Shown: piece after piece, positions 45,083 to 56,659 of the stretch
Position numbering within the stretch: the stretch's first letter is position 1
How the letters are laid out: every line of letters begins with the position of its first letter
Assembly (NCBI GenBank): GCA_014378195.1
Contig: JACMOC010000080.1
Span: 1 to 64,000 of the forward strand
DNA length: 64,000 nucleotides
Source: Oligoflexus sp.
GTDB taxonomy: Bacteria; Bdellovibrionota_B; Oligoflexia; Oligoflexales; Oligoflexaceae
Direction: 5' to 3'
Made by a program: the position numbers and the translations under genes
The notes under the pieces: generated by a model
The model's input: the letters and a program-made list of their open reading frames with translations, nothing else
The model's database searches: none
Told to the model about the DNA's origin: nothing

Positions 45083-46502
45083 TTCAAGCTCTTCAATCCT
45101 TTCGTCCAGGCGTTTGCATCTCATAGGCATTGGTGGGACCGGTATGCGTCCCCTGGCTGAGATTGCTCATCTGAAGGGTTTTCACGTATCAGGCTCTGAT
45201 CAGAGCCGTTCGACGAACGTCGAGCGCCTCATCGCCGCGGGTATACCTGTCGCAGCCGAACATACGGCTGCAAATCTACCGCCAAAACCCTGCGAAATTA
45301 TTATTTCCAGCGCAATAAAAGCCGACAACCCCGAGCTCAAAGCCGCCTGCGAGCAAGGGTATTCCATCGTTCACCGATCGGACCTCCTCAAGCTCCTTAT
45401 GGTGGGGAAAAAAGCCATCTGTGTGAGCGGAACACATGGAAAGACTTCAACGACGGCCATGCTTGCATACATGCTGCATGCTCTCGAACTCGATCCTACG
45501 GCCGCCATTGGCGGAGAGCTGGTAGGTCTGGAAAAGTCGTCTTTTGTAGGCTCAGGGGATTATTTTGTAGCCGAGTGTGACGAATCCGATGGAAGCTTTT
45601 TGAAGTACGATCCCTTCATCAGTATCGTTACAAATATAGACCTGGATCACCTAGATCATTATGGCGATATAGAAGGCCTTAAAAAGGCTTTCCTCAGCTT
45701 TATTCAGAAGACCGACAAAGACGGTTGTGCCGTTGTAGGCTGGGATAACCCGATCGTGCGCGAACTCATGAGTTCTTTTTCGGGGAGCAAACTTGCGTTT
45801 GGAACCCGCATGGGGAGCGAGGTCCGCGGTACACGCTTCACGAGCCACGGCCGCACCGTAGCCTATGAAGCGGTCGTTGACAAAACCTTGGTTGCAAGCG
45901 AAGCAGCCCTGGTTGGCAAACACAACTTTCAAAACATCCTCTGCTGCCTGGCAGTGGCTAACGTTCTTGAGCTTGACCTGGCAGCGGCAGCCCTTGCCCT
46001 GAGCCATTATCCGGGCGTTGGTCGGCGCTTCTCGTTGATGGCTGAATACGCCGGAGTCAAGATCTACGATGATTATGCTCATAACCCCGGCAAAATTCGT
46101 TCGTGTATTGAGGGCGCGCGTAGCGCCTTCCCGAGCGAAAGAATACTCATCATCTTCCAACCTCACAGATACTCGCGTCTGGAAACTATGTATAATGAGT
46201 TCATGCAATCATTTGGAGCAGCTGACGAAGTATTTGTTTTGCCTGTGTATGCCGCAGGAGAGACGAGTACGAGAGACTTCTCACCGGCTCGCGTGGCAAA
46301 AGACATTCAAGATGCAAGTAAGGTCCGCGCGTCCAAGTATGAGACCGATGTCCTGAAAGCGCGTCTAAGCCATCAGCAGTCTCCAACTGTTCTCATTACG
46401 ATAGGCGCCGGTGACGTGTGGCGCTTGAGTCAAGAGTGGAAGGAATTCTTGCATGGGCCAGAAACGCAAACGAAAGACCCTTCTATCGAGCCAAAAGCCT
46501 AA
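45054..46502 (+). CDS. murC: UDP-MurNAc--L-alanine ligase
   Basis: This 482-residue Mur ligase begins with a Ser-rich leader, then LHLIGIGGTGMRPLAEIAHLKG. It also has SGSDQS, SSAIKADNPEL, the ATP loop VSGTHGKTSTTAML, AECDESDGSFLKYDP, NIDLDHLDHYGD and YDDYAHNPGKI with FQPHRYSR. These are MurC marks. It adds L-Ala to UDP-MurNAc. Its end overlaps the ftsQ-like gene by 50 bases, a long overlap that implies tight coupling. murB is not next to it. Confidence 0.96.
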   Translation: MAKQVPLHSSSSSSILSSRRLHLIGIGGTGMRPLAEIAHLKGFHVSGSDQSRSTNVERLIAAGIPVAAEHTAANLPPKPCEIIISSAIKADNPELKAACEQGYSIVHRSDLLKLLMVGKKAICVSGTHGKTSTTAMLAYMLHALELDPTAAIGGELVGLEKSSFVGSGDYFVAECDESDGSFLKYDPFISIVTNIDLDHLDHYGDIEGLKKAFLSFIQKTDKDGCAVVGWDNPIVRELMSSFSGSKLAFGTRMGSEVRGTRFTSHGRTVAYEAVVDKTLVASEAALVGKHNFQNILCCLAVANVLELDLAAAALALSHYPGVGRRFSLMAEYAGVKIYDDYAHNPGKIRSCIEGARSAFPSERILIIFQPHRYSRLETMYNEFMQSFGAADEVFVLPVYAAGETSTRDFSPARVAKDIQDASKVRASKYETDVLKARLSHQQSPTVLITIGAGDVWRLSQEWKEFLHGPETQTKDPSIEPKA

Positions 46503-47265
46503 AAAACGCTGGTCTTTCTCTGCTGAGTCGTCCAAAAAATTTGTAGTTTATGGATTGGGCACTCTTGGAACCCTATTTCTCCTTTATAAATCATACGATT
46601 ACCTCTCACAGACCTCAGCCTTTGCCTTTGAGGAGAGGCCACAGCTCCAGGCGCTCCGAGGTTTGTCGGATCAGGAAAAGGAAGCGATCCTTACTCGCTA
46701 TCGACAGATGGGCCATCTCGCTCCTAAAGATCTTGCGGAATTCTCCAAGGGCCTTTACCGCTCGATGGGACTGCGTTCGATCCAGCTCATTCAGACCGCT
46801 CCGGATCGGATTACAATCGCCACCGAAACATTCACCCCCAAACTCATCGCCGAGCTCGATAAAATGCGTTTCGTGACCGAAGACGGTATCGTTTTCGGAG
46901 GTCCAACCAGCACGGAAGCCACTGGCCTGCCTGTGCTTCGTGGACTCTACCGGAGCGCGCCTTTCACCAAGAGCGAAAATGATACATTGGTATTAAGCGC
47001 AGCCAATCAACGCATAGTTGATGAAGCACTACTCGCAATTAAAGAAGGGTCGCGCTATCATTACCAATATCGAACCATTACCTATGACGAATTCCGCGGC
47101 TTAAGTGCAGAAATGCTCGAGTCCAATTATCGCGTCACGCTTGGCTTTCAGCCCTACCGCGATAAGTACGAACGACTGGAAAAAATCCTCGAGGGGCTCA
47201 AAGACAGTGGTCAAACCTCGGCGAGTATAGAGCTGGACTACAAAGACAAAGCATTCGTCAGATAA
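46453..47265 (+). CDS. ftsQ: FtsQ-like divisome protein
   Basis: This 270-residue protein has a strongly basic cytoplasmic start (about 1-28), one membrane helix (about 30-46) and a periplasmic part. The order matches FtsQ, with a POTRA-like region (about 75-125) followed by a beta domain (about 130-260) ending near the C-terminus. Similarity to known FtsQ is low; the call rests on topology and on the place between murC and ftsA. The ATG lies inside the end of murC. Confidence 0.78.
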   Translation: MGQKRKRKTLLSSQKPKKRWSFSAESSKKFVVYGLGTLGTLFLLYKSYDYLSQTSAFAFEERPQLQALRGLSDQEKEAILTRYRQMGHLAPKDLAEFSKGLYRSMGLRSIQLIQTAPDRITIATETFTPKLIAELDKMRFVTEDGIVFGGPTSTEATGLPVLRGLYRSAPFTKSENDTLVLSAANQRIVDEALLAIKEGSRYHYQYRTITYDEFRGLSAEMLESNYRVTLGFQPYRDKYERLEKILEGLKDSGQTSASIELDYKDKAFVR

Positions 47266-47294
47266 ACCGTACTCAAAAGATTTAAGGACGAGTC

Positions 47295-48473
47295 GTGCAT
47301 CCAAAAAACCTTTTTGCCCTCGACTTAGGGACAACAAAGTTTTGTCTAGCCGCCCTCATGTGGCACGGCGAGAAATCGCGTCTAGAACTCATAGATATTC
47401 CAGCTGACGGTATGCACCGCGGTATGGTCGCTGATATTTCGCGTGCAGAACGTTGTCTCGGTGAGTTGATAGAAAAAGCCGAAAAGCAGTTGAACACGAC
47501 GATCGACAAAGTCGTTGTCGGCGTTGCTGGGTCTCACCTACGCGGCTATATGGCGACGCAGTCTCTGCAGCTGAATCGGCAGAACTGCCAGCATCGTCAC
47601 ATCCAGCGGATGATCGATGACGTTGAAGCCAAAGAAGAGAATCCATTTCGTGAAATTCTCCACTGCGTGCCGGTCGGCTATAAAATCGACCATCGCGAAG
47701 AAATCGACAATCCCCTGGGCTTCACGGGCTCGCAGCTGACCGGACGGTTTTTTGTCATTGACTCCGACAAAGATTATCTCAAAGACCTTATCCGAATTTG
47801 CAATAGCAACGGTCTCGAAGTTTCCCGTCTCTACTCGGAGCCATTTGCCTCAGCGTCTGTTTCCGTCGACGACGAAGCGAAACAGCTTGGTATCGCCGTC
47901 GCCGATATCGGGGGGGGCACGACTGATGGCATCATATTTCAAAGCGGCAAACCCGTGAATGCTTTCACGATCAACATCGCCGGATCGATGATGACGAAAG
48001 ACATCGCTGTGGGTCTCAATCTAAGTTTTGCAGAAGCCGAGAAGGTAAAACATCACTTCGGGTTAGCTTACTTACGGCATCAAAATGATCCGTCCGTTGC
48101 GCTCGATCCAATGGCCAAACGGGTGTTTGTAATTCTAGGCTCTCGCATTCATGAGCTCGGCGCTCACCTTGCAAACGAACTCAAGGACTTCCGTGGGCTT
48201 CTGGGTGCTGGCATCCTTTTAACCGGTGGTGGATCACAGGTTCAGGGCATCGACACGTTTATGGCTGATCGCTTCAAAGTGAAAGTCACCACACGGGTCC
48301 CGCAACTGACTGCTATCACTCACTCCAGCGACCAAGTTAATACTCGCCATGCGACAGCTCTAGGCCTTCTGAACCTTGAACTTGGACGATACTATACGGA
48401 GCGCCAGCATCAGGGTTCCTGGTCACGTCGTTACATCGATCATTTTGTGAATTGGATTCGAGAACTTTCCTAA
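47295..48473 (+). CDS. ftsA: Cell division actin-like protein FtsA
   Basis: This 392-residue protein starts at GTG with AGGAC 7 bases upstream. Seen: FALDLGTTKFCLAAL (phosphate loop 1), VGVAGSHLRG in the 1C domain, VADIGGGTTDGIIF (phosphate loop 2) and ILLTGGGSQVQGID. The last residues, SRRYIDHFVNWIRELS, form the amphipathic membrane-targeting helix expected of FtsA. It links FtsZ filaments to the inner membrane. Confidence 0.96.
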   Translation: MHPKNLFALDLGTTKFCLAALMWHGEKSRLELIDIPADGMHRGMVADISRAERCLGELIEKAEKQLNTTIDKVVVGVAGSHLRGYMATQSLQLNRQNCQHRHIQRMIDDVEAKEENPFREILHCVPVGYKIDHREEIDNPLGFTGSQLTGRFFVIDSDKDYLKDLIRICNSNGLEVSRLYSEPFASASVSVDDEAKQLGIAVADIGGGTTDGIIFQSGKPVNAFTINIAGSMMTKDIAVGLNLSFAEAEKVKHHFGLAYLRHQNDPSVALDPMAKRVFVILGSRIHELGAHLANELKDFRGLLGAGILLTGGGSQVQGIDTFMADRFKVKVTTRVPQLTAITHSSDQVNTRHATALGLLNLELGRYYTERQHQGSWSRRYIDHFVNWIRELS

Positions 48474-48489
48474 GTTTCACGTCAAAAAT

Positions 48490-48519
48490 TTGACAGCTGC
48501 CGCTCTTCATTCTTATACT
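48490..48519 (+). promoter_or_regulatory. Sigma-70-type promoter upstream of ftsZ
   Basis: TTGACA at 48490-48495 matches the -35 consensus exactly. After 18 bases comes TATACT at 48514-48519. It lies in the 190-base gap between ftsA and ftsZ and leaves a leader of about 135 bases, so ftsZ can be expressed independently of the rest of the dcw cluster. Confidence 0.7.
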
Positions 48520-48663
48520 TAACGTAGTCCTATCGTCATTTTCAGCAACTCATCCTGCGGCTCGCGCGCAAACCTCGATAAAGCTTGTCGAACACTCGTC
48601 AAGCTTTCAGCGGCTCATTGCGCTTTGAGACACCCGGATCGCCCGTTGCGAAGGAGCAGAACT

Positions 48664-50166
48664 ATGTCCGACTCAGAAAACCTCGTACCTCCAGGCGCGA
48701 AAATTAAAGTCATCGGCATCGGCGGTGGCGGTGGCAACGCAGTCAACACAATGATTCGAACAGGTATCGAAGGTGTTGAATTCATTACAGCAAACACCGA
48801 TGTCCAGTCCCTTCGCTTTTCTCTTGCCGACAACAAAATTCAGATCGGCAAAGAACTTACTCGCGGTTTGGGCGCTGGTGCTGATCCCGATATCGGTCGT
48901 GATGCGATGCTTGAAGATCGTCATGCCATCAGCGAATCCCTCCTCGGCGCGAACATGGTCTTTATCACGGCCGGTATGGGTGGTGGGACTGGAACAGGCG
49001 GGGCTGCGATCGCCGCGCAGATCGCTCGTGAACAAGGCGCCCTCACCGTCGCTGTTGTCACAAAGCCGTTTAGCTTTGAAGGCAAACGCCGTTTGAAGTA
49101 CGCGGAAGAAGGCATCCGTCGCCTTGAGGAATGTGTTGATACGCTCATCACGATTCCAAACCAACGACTTCTTGAAGTCTCGAGCCCCGAACTCAGCATG
49201 ATCGATGCCTTCCGTATGGCTGACAACGTGCTTGTGAACGCGGTTAAAGGCATCTCTGATATCATCAACGTGCGCGGCGACATCAACGTCGACTTCGCTG
49301 ACGTGAAGACCGTCATGTCCTGCATGGGCCAAGCCCTTATGGGGATTGGCTTCGGCGAAGGCCCTACCCGCGCGAAAGATGCCGCTCAACGGGCGATTTC
49401 GTCGCCTCTCCTTGAGGATGTCAGCATCGAAGGCGCAACGGGCATCCTGATCAACATCACGGCGAGCCATACGCTCGGTATTCGTGAAGTTCATGAAGCT
49501 TGCTCACTCATTCAGGAAGCGGCCCACGAAGATGCAAACATCATCTTTGGTACCGTTATCGATGAGAGCGTCGGCGATCAGATCCGCGTAACTGTTATTG
49601 CAACCGGCTTTCCAAGCCTTGAGCGCGATCAGCGCCGCGACTCCAATCTCGGGTACAAAAATAAACGCCCTATCGTCACGGCAAAACCGCCTTATCCTCC
49701 GATGCAAATGCGCCCTCAGGCCACTTCGGAACGTAGCTTTCGCACGGAAGTAGCGCACGCTCCCATGCCTTATCGCGAAGATCGCACAGGGTTCGAAGAA
49801 AGCCTGGCGAAGCTCACCATGAATGGTATAGGCAACCAAGAGCGTCATGCTCCGGCTGCTTATTCCCAAGCTCAGCAGGCGCCCGAGCCCGCTCGTAATG
49901 CGACTCCTGATTTCACGCGTGAGCGCATCGGTGCCACGGTGTCTGCTCCTTTACATGATGACGAAGACCTTGCAGCTATCGCGCCCCAGCACGCCGGTGA
50001 TGAGGGCCACTATGGTCACCAAAATTCCGACGAGATGGATCGCAAAATCGACGAAGCACTGAAGATCGCGGAACAATTGAGCAAATCACCTGCACAAGGT
50101 GAAGACGACGATCTCGATATCCCTTCCTTTCTCCGTAAGTCGAACAAAGATTTATCTTTGTCCTGA
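48664..50166 (+). CDS. ftsZ: Cell division tubulin-like GTPase FtsZ
   Basis: The protein has 500 residues from ATG 48664, with AAGGAG 7 bases before it; the frame is open to 48625 without support. Seen: [25 protein letters not shown], the tubulin signature [24 protein letters not shown] and [12 protein letters not shown]. After the GTPase (to about 325) comes a long variable linker, then the C-terminal peptide [10 protein letters not shown] that binds FtsA. It forms the Z ring. The linker of about 150 residues is longer than in E. coli. Confidence 0.98.
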   Translation: MSDSENLVPPGAKIKVIGIGGGGGNAVNTMIRTGIEGVEFITANTDVQSLRFSLADNKIQIGKELTRGLGAGADPDIGRDAMLEDRHAISESLLGANMVFITAGMGGGTGTGGAAIAAQIAREQGALTVAVVTKPFSFEGKRRLKYAEEGIRRLEECVDTLITIPNQRLLEVSSPELSMIDAFRMADNVLVNAVKGISDIINVRGDINVDFADVKTVMSCMGQALMGIGFGEGPTRAKDAAQRAISSPLLEDVSIEGATGILINITASHTLGIREVHEACSLIQEAAHEDANIIFGTVIDESVGDQIRVTVIATGFPSLERDQRRDSNLGYKNKRPIVTAKPPYPPMQMRPQATSERSFRTEVAHAPMPYREDRTGFEESLAKLTMNGIGNQERHAPAAYSQAQQAPEPARNATPDFTRERIGATVSAPLHDDEDLAAIAPQHAGDEGHYGHQNSDEMDRKIDEALKIAEQLSKSPAQGEDDDLDIPSFLRKSNKDLSLS

Positions 50167-50215
50167 TCTGATAAGTTTTCGTAAACGTTTGATCGACTCT
50201 TGAGTGTGAAATTGA

Positions 50216-50249
50216 AGAGGCCTTCCTTTGCTGGAAAGCCTCTTTTTTT
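50216..50249 (+). terminator. Intrinsic terminator of ftsZ and the dcw cluster
   Basis: AGAGGC at 50216-50221 pairs with GCCTCT at 50238-50243, extended by TTCC/GGAA after one mismatch around a 6-base loop, and followed by six T residues. Confidence 0.9.
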
Positions 50250-50269
50250 CCTGATAAAGGTAGGGCCGG

Positions 50270-51226
50270 TTAATTCAAAAGAGGGCTTTTGGGTTTGCCC
50301 ATCGCCTCGTCAAACCGATGCGCAAAATGCGGCATTTTTTCGAGAATGGGATTGTTGGGTTCCATGGCGTCGTCTTTTTTCGTGGCGACTGTCAGTAGGT
50401 CCCTGAGCGATGGGCCTTCAAAGCGTTTGCGGCCATGGAGTTTTTCAAAGAGCGGTGTTAAGGCATCACCAATAAACCCTTTGAGCGCGATGTGATTGCC
50501 TTTGCCGATACCGGTTGACACCGATTTGAAGATCTCATCGAGAGCGAGCGATTCCTCGCCGGAAATTTCAAGCAGCTGAGCCGGACTTGTCAGAGGAATA
50601 TCGATAAGCTTCACGAGCACCTCGACCAGGTCCTGGACGTGAAGAGGCGCGATTTTCTGCTCAAAACGCGGCACAGGATAGACCCAAGGCAGAGTCATAA
50701 GACTCTCAATTGACTGCACAAATTTATCCTTGGCGCTGAGATCACTGTAGACGAGAGAAGAGCGCAGGATAATTTTTTCAGGAATACTGGAATTCAGCAC
50801 AACTGTCTCAGCTAAGTATTTTTCCTGCAAATAATAAGACGTCGCATATCGAGACGCCCCGAGCGACGATACGAAGATAAGACGCTTGGTTTCTTGCGCC
50901 TCCATCGAGGCAATAAGGTTTCTCAGCATCACAACGTTGGCGGAATCGTTGTTTGGCGTCGCTGCATTTTTGTTGCCACGTAGGGTGTTTGACCACGCAA
51001 GGTATATAACCTCGTCCGCTTGTTTCACATAAGTATCGAGTTGCTCGGGCCGTAAGAGATCGGCAAAAACGGGCGTAATATGATTAAGTGGTTCGGGTAG
51101 ATGCGCATGATAAAGGCTATAGGCCGGGCGCCCCAGCTGCGAAATTTTTCGCATGAGAGCCTTGCCGATAAACCCGGCGGAACCCACGATAAGGATCTGT
51201 TTAGGTTTCGTACGATTGCTTTTCAA
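50270..51226 (-). CDS. NAD(P)-binding epimerase/SDR-like protein
   Basis: This 318-residue protein starts at a TTG 4 bases after the upstream gene's stop, with GAGGTGA before it. ILIVGSAGFIGKALM is the G-x-x-G-x-x-G nucleotide loop of extended SDRs. VSSLGASRYATSYYLQEKYLAE contains the S...Y-x-x-x-K-like catalytic pattern, here with Tyr and Lys in Y-L-Q-E-K, so the spacing is not exact. Extended SDRs act on nucleotide sugars or as complex I assembly factors (NDUFA9-like). Its pairing with a glycosyltransferase suggests sugar metabolism, but the substrate is open. Confidence 0.72.
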   Translation of the reverse strand: MKSNRTKPKQILIVGSAGFIGKALMRKISQLGRPAYSLYHAHLPEPLNHITPVFADLLRPEQLDTYVKQADEVIYLAWSNTLRGNKNAATPNNDSANVVMLRNLIASMEAQETKRLIFVSSLGASRYATSYYLQEKYLAETVVLNSSIPEKIILRSSLVYSDLSAKDKFVQSIESLMTLPWVYPVPRFEQKIAPLHVQDLVEVLVKLIDIPLTSPAQLLEISGEESLALDEIFKSVSTGIGKGNHIALKGFIGDALTPLFEKLHGRKRFEGPSLRDLLTVATKKDDAMEPNNPILEKMPHFAHRFDEAMGKPKSPLLN

Positions 51227-51229
51227 GGC

Positions 51230-52315
51230 TCACCTCACGCTTTCTTTTGACGTGTCTAGACTTGCGCTAAGTGTAGCATAAACCTTTTGAGTTTGCCCCG
51301 CGACCTCAGCCCAGGTCGGAAGCCTTTGCCACTGCTTCGCGCAGCGTGAGGGCCACTGGGTAAGACTATTCCCTACCCCCTCGATGGCCGAAGCCCACGG
51401 AGCGGCACCCTCACTGGCCGCAAGGCGAATGCCGGCGCTCCCGACCACTTCGTCGATCCCGCTACCCCCAGTATAAACAGAAGGAATGCCAAGACTTAGA
51501 GCGCTCGCGGCAGGAAGGCAGTAGCCCTCCCAAAGACTCGGATGCACAAAGATATCGGTGTTTTTCCACAGCTGCTCCAGTGCTGCATCAGCAATGGCCG
51601 TATGCAAATGGAGCCTGGGAATGTTCTGAAGCAAATCAAGGCCTGAACCCTGGGTAAGGACGTGCCATTCGTAGTTCTCTGGAAGCTTTTTCAAAATCTC
51701 AGGAATCAAGTGGAGTCTTTTATACGTCTCGTCTCGACTGAGCGTGAAAAGATTGATCGTATCCTTTTCGCCAGCTTTTACCGCGGATGACGCAAGCGGC
51801 GGTTTGCCGTTCAGAATCACGGATATCTTGCCTTTCGCCCCTGGGAAAAGATCAAGCACACTGTCGGCCGTCCACTGCGACACACAAATGATGTGATCTG
51901 CTTTTAAAATTGCACGCGGGAGTTGGAGAACCATATAGGTACGCAAGGCTTTGGACACCGCATCGGGCGCCATGAAGGGAATCAGGTCGTGGATCGTCAA
52001 AACCCTTTGAAAGGCGGGGGAAAGTGCGGGAATATTGTAATTACTCAAACCATGGAAAACATGGGGACCGTCGTCGCCTTTGACAAAACGTTTCGCCATG
52101 CGGCCTGCGGCAAACAGCGCGAGAGGTTTAATGCGGCCCATGGAAAAAGGCTTGAGCGGCACCGTCCAGGGCTGAAATGTAAAATCGAGCTGTGGAACGC
52201 TTGGAAGGATATGAGGAGGCGTGCCTAAGGCCGTGAGGTTTTGCGCGAGCTCAAGGGCATGCCGGCCTATTCCTGAATGGGTTGATTGCAGTCCGTATCC
52301 ATCCCACAGTAGCAT
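51230..52315 (-). CDS. GT4-family glycosyltransferase
   Basis: This 361-residue protein has the two-domain GT-B layout. Seen: GIGRHALELAQNL near the start, LTIHDLIPF, a VSQWTADSVLDLFP linker and VILNG. The C-terminal nucleotide-sugar site IFVHPSLWEGYCLPAASALSLGIPSVYTGGSGIDEVVG has the E-x7-E-like pattern (E in WEGYCLP). It transfers a sugar from a nucleotide donor, probably in surface polysaccharide or glycolipid synthesis. It begins 88 bases after atpC, beyond that operon's terminator, and is cotranscribed with the SDR gene. Confidence 0.82.
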   Translation of the reverse strand: MLLWDGYGLQSTHSGIGRHALELAQNLTALGTPPHILPSVPQLDFTFQPWTVPLKPFSMGRIKPLALFAAGRMAKRFVKGDDGPHVFHGLSNYNIPALSPAFQRVLTIHDLIPFMAPDAVSKALRTYMVLQLPRAILKADHIICVSQWTADSVLDLFPGAKGKISVILNGKPPLASSAVKAGEKDTINLFTLSRDETYKRLHLIPEILKKLPENYEWHVLTQGSGLDLLQNIPRLHLHTAIADAALEQLWKNTDIFVHPSLWEGYCLPAASALSLGIPSVYTGGSGIDEVVGSAGIRLAASEGAAPWASAIEGVGNSLTQWPSRCAKQWQRLPTWAEVAGQTQKVYATLSASLDTSKESVR

Positions 52316-52330
52316 TCCCTAACCCCCAAA

Positions 52331-52362
52331 CGAAAAAAAGAGGAAGTTAACCTTCCTCTTTT
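52331..52362 (-). terminator. Intrinsic terminator of the atp operon
   Basis: On the minus strand AAGAGGAAG pairs with CTTCCTCTT around a 5-base loop and is followed by a run of T residues. It lies just after atpC. Confidence 0.88.
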
Positions 52363-52403
52363 CATCTTAAACGTATCAGGGGCTATCGCCTAATCCAAAG
52401 ACC

Positions 52404-52826
52404 TTAGCCTTTGACCTGGCTTATGCCTTTAGCAACAGAAACACGGGCTTCCGCCGCGCGAAGGTCACGGTTTGCCTGTTCAACATCCGTCTCGGGGCTT
52501 AGAGTCGTGAGCTTGGCCTGAGCCGCGCGCAGCGTTTCTTCAGCCTTGGCAAGATTGATGTCTTTAGCGTTTTCCACGACATCAGCAAGAACACTCACTC
52601 GGTTATGGTCGACTTCTACATAGCCGCCCGTAATGAAGAAATGTTCGGAAGCCGCGCCTTGAGCTTCAATAACAACCTCGCCCGCTTCCAATTCCGCGAT
52701 CATCGCAGCATGGTCGGGAAGGACGGTCATGTAGCCAAGGACTCCAGGCAAAACCACGGCTTTCGCTTTGATAGACGGCAACGCGCGATTGGGCGATAGG
52801 ATTTTCAGCTCAAAACTGTTGGTCAT
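52404..52826 (-). CDS. atpC: ATP synthase F1 subunit epsilon
   Basis: This 140-residue epsilon subunit has an N-terminal beta sandwich (FELKILSPNRALPSIKAKAVVLPGVLGYMTVLPDHAAMIAEL) and a C-terminal helical hairpin rich in Ala and Arg. It joins the gamma stalk to the c ring and can inhibit ATP hydrolysis. It is the last gene of the operon, 15 bases after atpD. Confidence 0.95.
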   Translation of the reverse strand: MTNSFELKILSPNRALPSIKAKAVVLPGVLGYMTVLPDHAAMIAELEAGEVVIEAQGAASEHFFITGGYVEVDHNRVSVLADVVENAKDINLAKAEETLRAAQAKLTTLSPETDVEQANRDLRAAEARVSVAKGISQVKG

Positions 52827-52841
52827 AAAAAATCCTGCTGA

Positions 52842-54263
<1,422 letters not shown>

Positions 54264-54269
54264 TCAGAG

Positions 54270-55136
54270 TTAGTTCAATGCTTCCGCGCCGCTGATGATC
54301 TCGATGAGCTCTTTCGTAATCGCAGCCTGACGTGCACGGTTATATTGCAACGTCAATTTCTTGATAACTTCTCGTGCGTTATTCGTAGCTGAATCCATCG
54401 CTGTCATACGCGCACCGTGCTCAGAAGCAAGGGTGCTGAGAAGGGCAGCAAAGAGATTGGTCGCGATTTTACGTTCGAGGAGTTTGTCGAGTAGCGCATT
54501 AAGTCCCGGTTCCACGATCACATCAGAGCCATTACCTTCAGCCATCGATTGATTCAAAGGCACCGGTAGGAGCTGATCGATCTGAGGCGTCTGATCGAGA
54601 GCTGACTTAAAGTATGTGTAAGCTACGTATACACGGTCGTATTCACCGCTGACAAACGCATCAACTACGTCTTTGGTCAGGAGGCGAGCTGTGTCGACGT
54701 TGGCTTTTTCAACAACCTTCTCGGCTTGCGCTTTGAATTGAAGGTTGTTCTTTTTACCAAAAAGCGTAGCGCGACGGCCGGCCGCATAGAGGTCGACCCG
54801 AGTAGCGCCTTTAGCCGTTTTTTCACGGATGAAAGCTGCGACCGCTTTCGCCATGTTTGAGTTGAGGCCCCCACACAAACCCCGGTCTGGGGCGAGCATG
54901 AGCACTAAAATCTTCTTCTCTTCCGACTCGCGGAGGAGAGGTGACTTTAGCTCTGCTTTTCCAGCTAAAAGCTTCGATACGATTTTATCGAGAGCTTTAG
55001 CATATGGACGCGCTGCTTCCGCAGCGTGGCTGGCTCTGGCAAACTTAGCTGCGGACACGAGTTTCATCGCATTGGTAATTTTTTGCGTGCTTTTTACGCT
55101 ACCAATTCGAGTCTTAATGTCCTTCAGACTAGCCAT
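54270..55136 (-). CDS. atpG: ATP synthase F1 subunit gamma
   Basis: This 288-residue central stalk subunit starts [31 protein letters not shown] and ends with [37 protein letters not shown], the two conserved coiled-coil ends. It also has [14 protein letters not shown]. Its ATG lies 8 bases inside the end of atpA, so translation is coupled. Confidence 0.97.
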   Translation of the reverse strand: MASLKDIKTRIGSVKSTQKITNAMKLVSAAKFARASHAAEAARPYAKALDKIVSKLLAGKAELKSPLLRESEEKKILVLMLAPDRGLCGGLNSNMAKAVAAFIREKTAKGATRVDLYAAGRRATLFGKKNNLQFKAQAEKVVEKANVDTARLLTKDVVDAFVSGEYDRVYVAYTYFKSALDQTPQIDQLLPVPLNQSMAEGNGSDVIVEPGLNALLDKLLERKIATNLFAALLSTLASEHGARMTAMDSATNNAREVIKKLTLQYNRARQAAITKELIEIISGAEALN

Positions 55137-56643
55137 GTGCCTTGAACCCCTTGTCGTAAGAAGAAATAGCTTCTTTCAACTCAGCCTCAACATCATTGAG
55201 CTTCGCGCGTTTCTCGATTTTGTCGAGCATGCCTGCGTGATGAGCTTTCAGATGTTGAATGAAACCTTGTTCCCAAGACTTCAGTTTGCTGAGTTCATAA
55301 GTATCGAGGTGACCCTTGATACCAGCATAAATAACAGCAACTTGGAGACCGACAGACATCGGGCTGTACTGACCTTGTTTAAGGAGTTCAGTAAGGCGCG
55401 CGCCGCGGGCTAGAATTTTTTGAGTACCGGCATCGAGATCTGAACCGAACTGAGCAAACGCTGCGAGTTCGCGGTACTGAGCGAGATCAAGGCGGAGGGA
55501 ACCAGCCACTGATTTCATCGCAGGAACCTGAGCAGAACCACCGACCCGTGAAACCGAGAGACCCGCGTTGACCGCAGGGCGGACACCAGCGTGGAAAAGG
55601 TCGGCCTCGAGGAAGATCTGACCATCGGTAATCGAAATTACGTTGGTAGGAATGTAAGCAGAGATATCACCCGCTTGTGTTTCGATAACTGGGAAAGCAG
55701 TGATCGAACCCGCACCGAGTTCATCGTTCAATTTACAGGCGCGCTCAAGGAGGCGGCTGTGAACGTAGAAAACGTCGCCTGGATAAGCTTCGCGACCTGG
55801 AGGACGGCGAAGAAGAAGCGAAAGTTCGCGGTAAGCAACAGCTTGTTTCGACAAGTCATCATAGAAGATAACGGCGTGACGGCCGCTATCGCGGAAGAAC
55901 TCAGCCATACGGCAGCCTGAGTAAGGCGCGAGGTATTGCAGAGGAGCTGGATCGTTTGCAGAGGCAGCAACGACGATCGTGTAGTCCATGGCGCCGTTAC
56001 GTTTCAGACGATCAACAACCTGAGCGATTGTCGAAGCTTTCTGGCCGATAGCTACATAAACACAGATTACGTCTTGGCCTTTTTGGTTCAAGATCGTATC
56101 GACACAGATCGCTGTTTTACCTGTTTGGCGGTCGCCAATGATAAGTTCGCGCTGTCCACGACCGATCGGAACCATCGCATCGATCGATTTTTGACCAGTT
56201 TGCAAAGGCTCATGAACCGATTTACGAGCGATAATTCCGGGAGCTTTCACTTCCAAAACACCGCGTGATGCGTTGACGATAGGGCCCTGGCCGTCGATCG
56301 GCTCACCCAATGCGTTCACAACACGGCCGACAAGGCCTTCACCAACTGGAACCGAGTTGATTTCATTGGTACGTTTAACGATTTCGCCTTCTTTGATGCC
56401 TTCTGTAGTACCAAGAACAGCGATACCGACGTTGTCTTCTTCAAGGTTCAAAACTACGCCGCGTACTCCGTTAGGAAACACAACGAGCTCACCAGACTGC
56501 ACTTTGTCGAGACCGTAAACGCGTGCGATACCGTCACCGACTGAGAGTACGGTTCCGGTTTCTTCAAGTTCAACCTTACGATCGAAGTTCTTGATGCGTT
56601 CGCTTATGATTTTACTGACTTCTTCTACACGGATCTTTTCCAT
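55129..56643 (-). CDS. atpA: ATP synthase F1 subunit alpha
   Basis: The protein has 504 residues from ATG 56643 ([13 protein letters not shown] is the family's usual N-terminus); the frame is open ten codons further. AAGGAG lies 12 bases before the ATG, rather far. Seen: [10 protein letters not shown] (phosphate loop), the arginine-finger region [10 protein letters not shown], and [32 protein letters not shown]. It forms the hexamer with AtpD and holds the non-catalytic nucleotide sites. Confidence 0.97.
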   Translation of the reverse strand: MEKIRVEEVSKIISERIKNFDRKVELEETGTVLSVGDGIARVYGLDKVQSGELVVFPNGVRGVVLNLEEDNVGIAVLGTTEGIKEGEIVKRTNEINSVPVGEGLVGRVVNALGEPIDGQGPIVNASRGVLEVKAPGIIARKSVHEPLQTGQKSIDAMVPIGRGQRELIIGDRQTGKTAICVDTILNQKGQDVICVYVAIGQKASTIAQVVDRLKRNGAMDYTIVVAASANDPAPLQYLAPYSGCRMAEFFRDSGRHAVIFYDDLSKQAVAYRELSLLLRRPPGREAYPGDVFYVHSRLLERACKLNDELGAGSITAFPVIETQAGDISAYIPTNVISITDGQIFLEADLFHAGVRPAVNAGLSVSRVGGSAQVPAMKSVAGSLRLDLAQYRELAAFAQFGSDLDAGTQKILARGARLTELLKQGQYSPMSVGLQVAVIYAGIKGHLDTYELSKLKSWEQGFIQHLKAHHAGMLDKIEKRAKLNDVEAELKEAISSYDKGFKAHG

Positions 56644-56659
56644 GATGGTCACGAACTCC

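Noticed and set aside
48673..49494. A 273-codon minus-strand frame opposite ftsZ
   Set aside because: Antisense shadow of the highly conserved GTPase domain.
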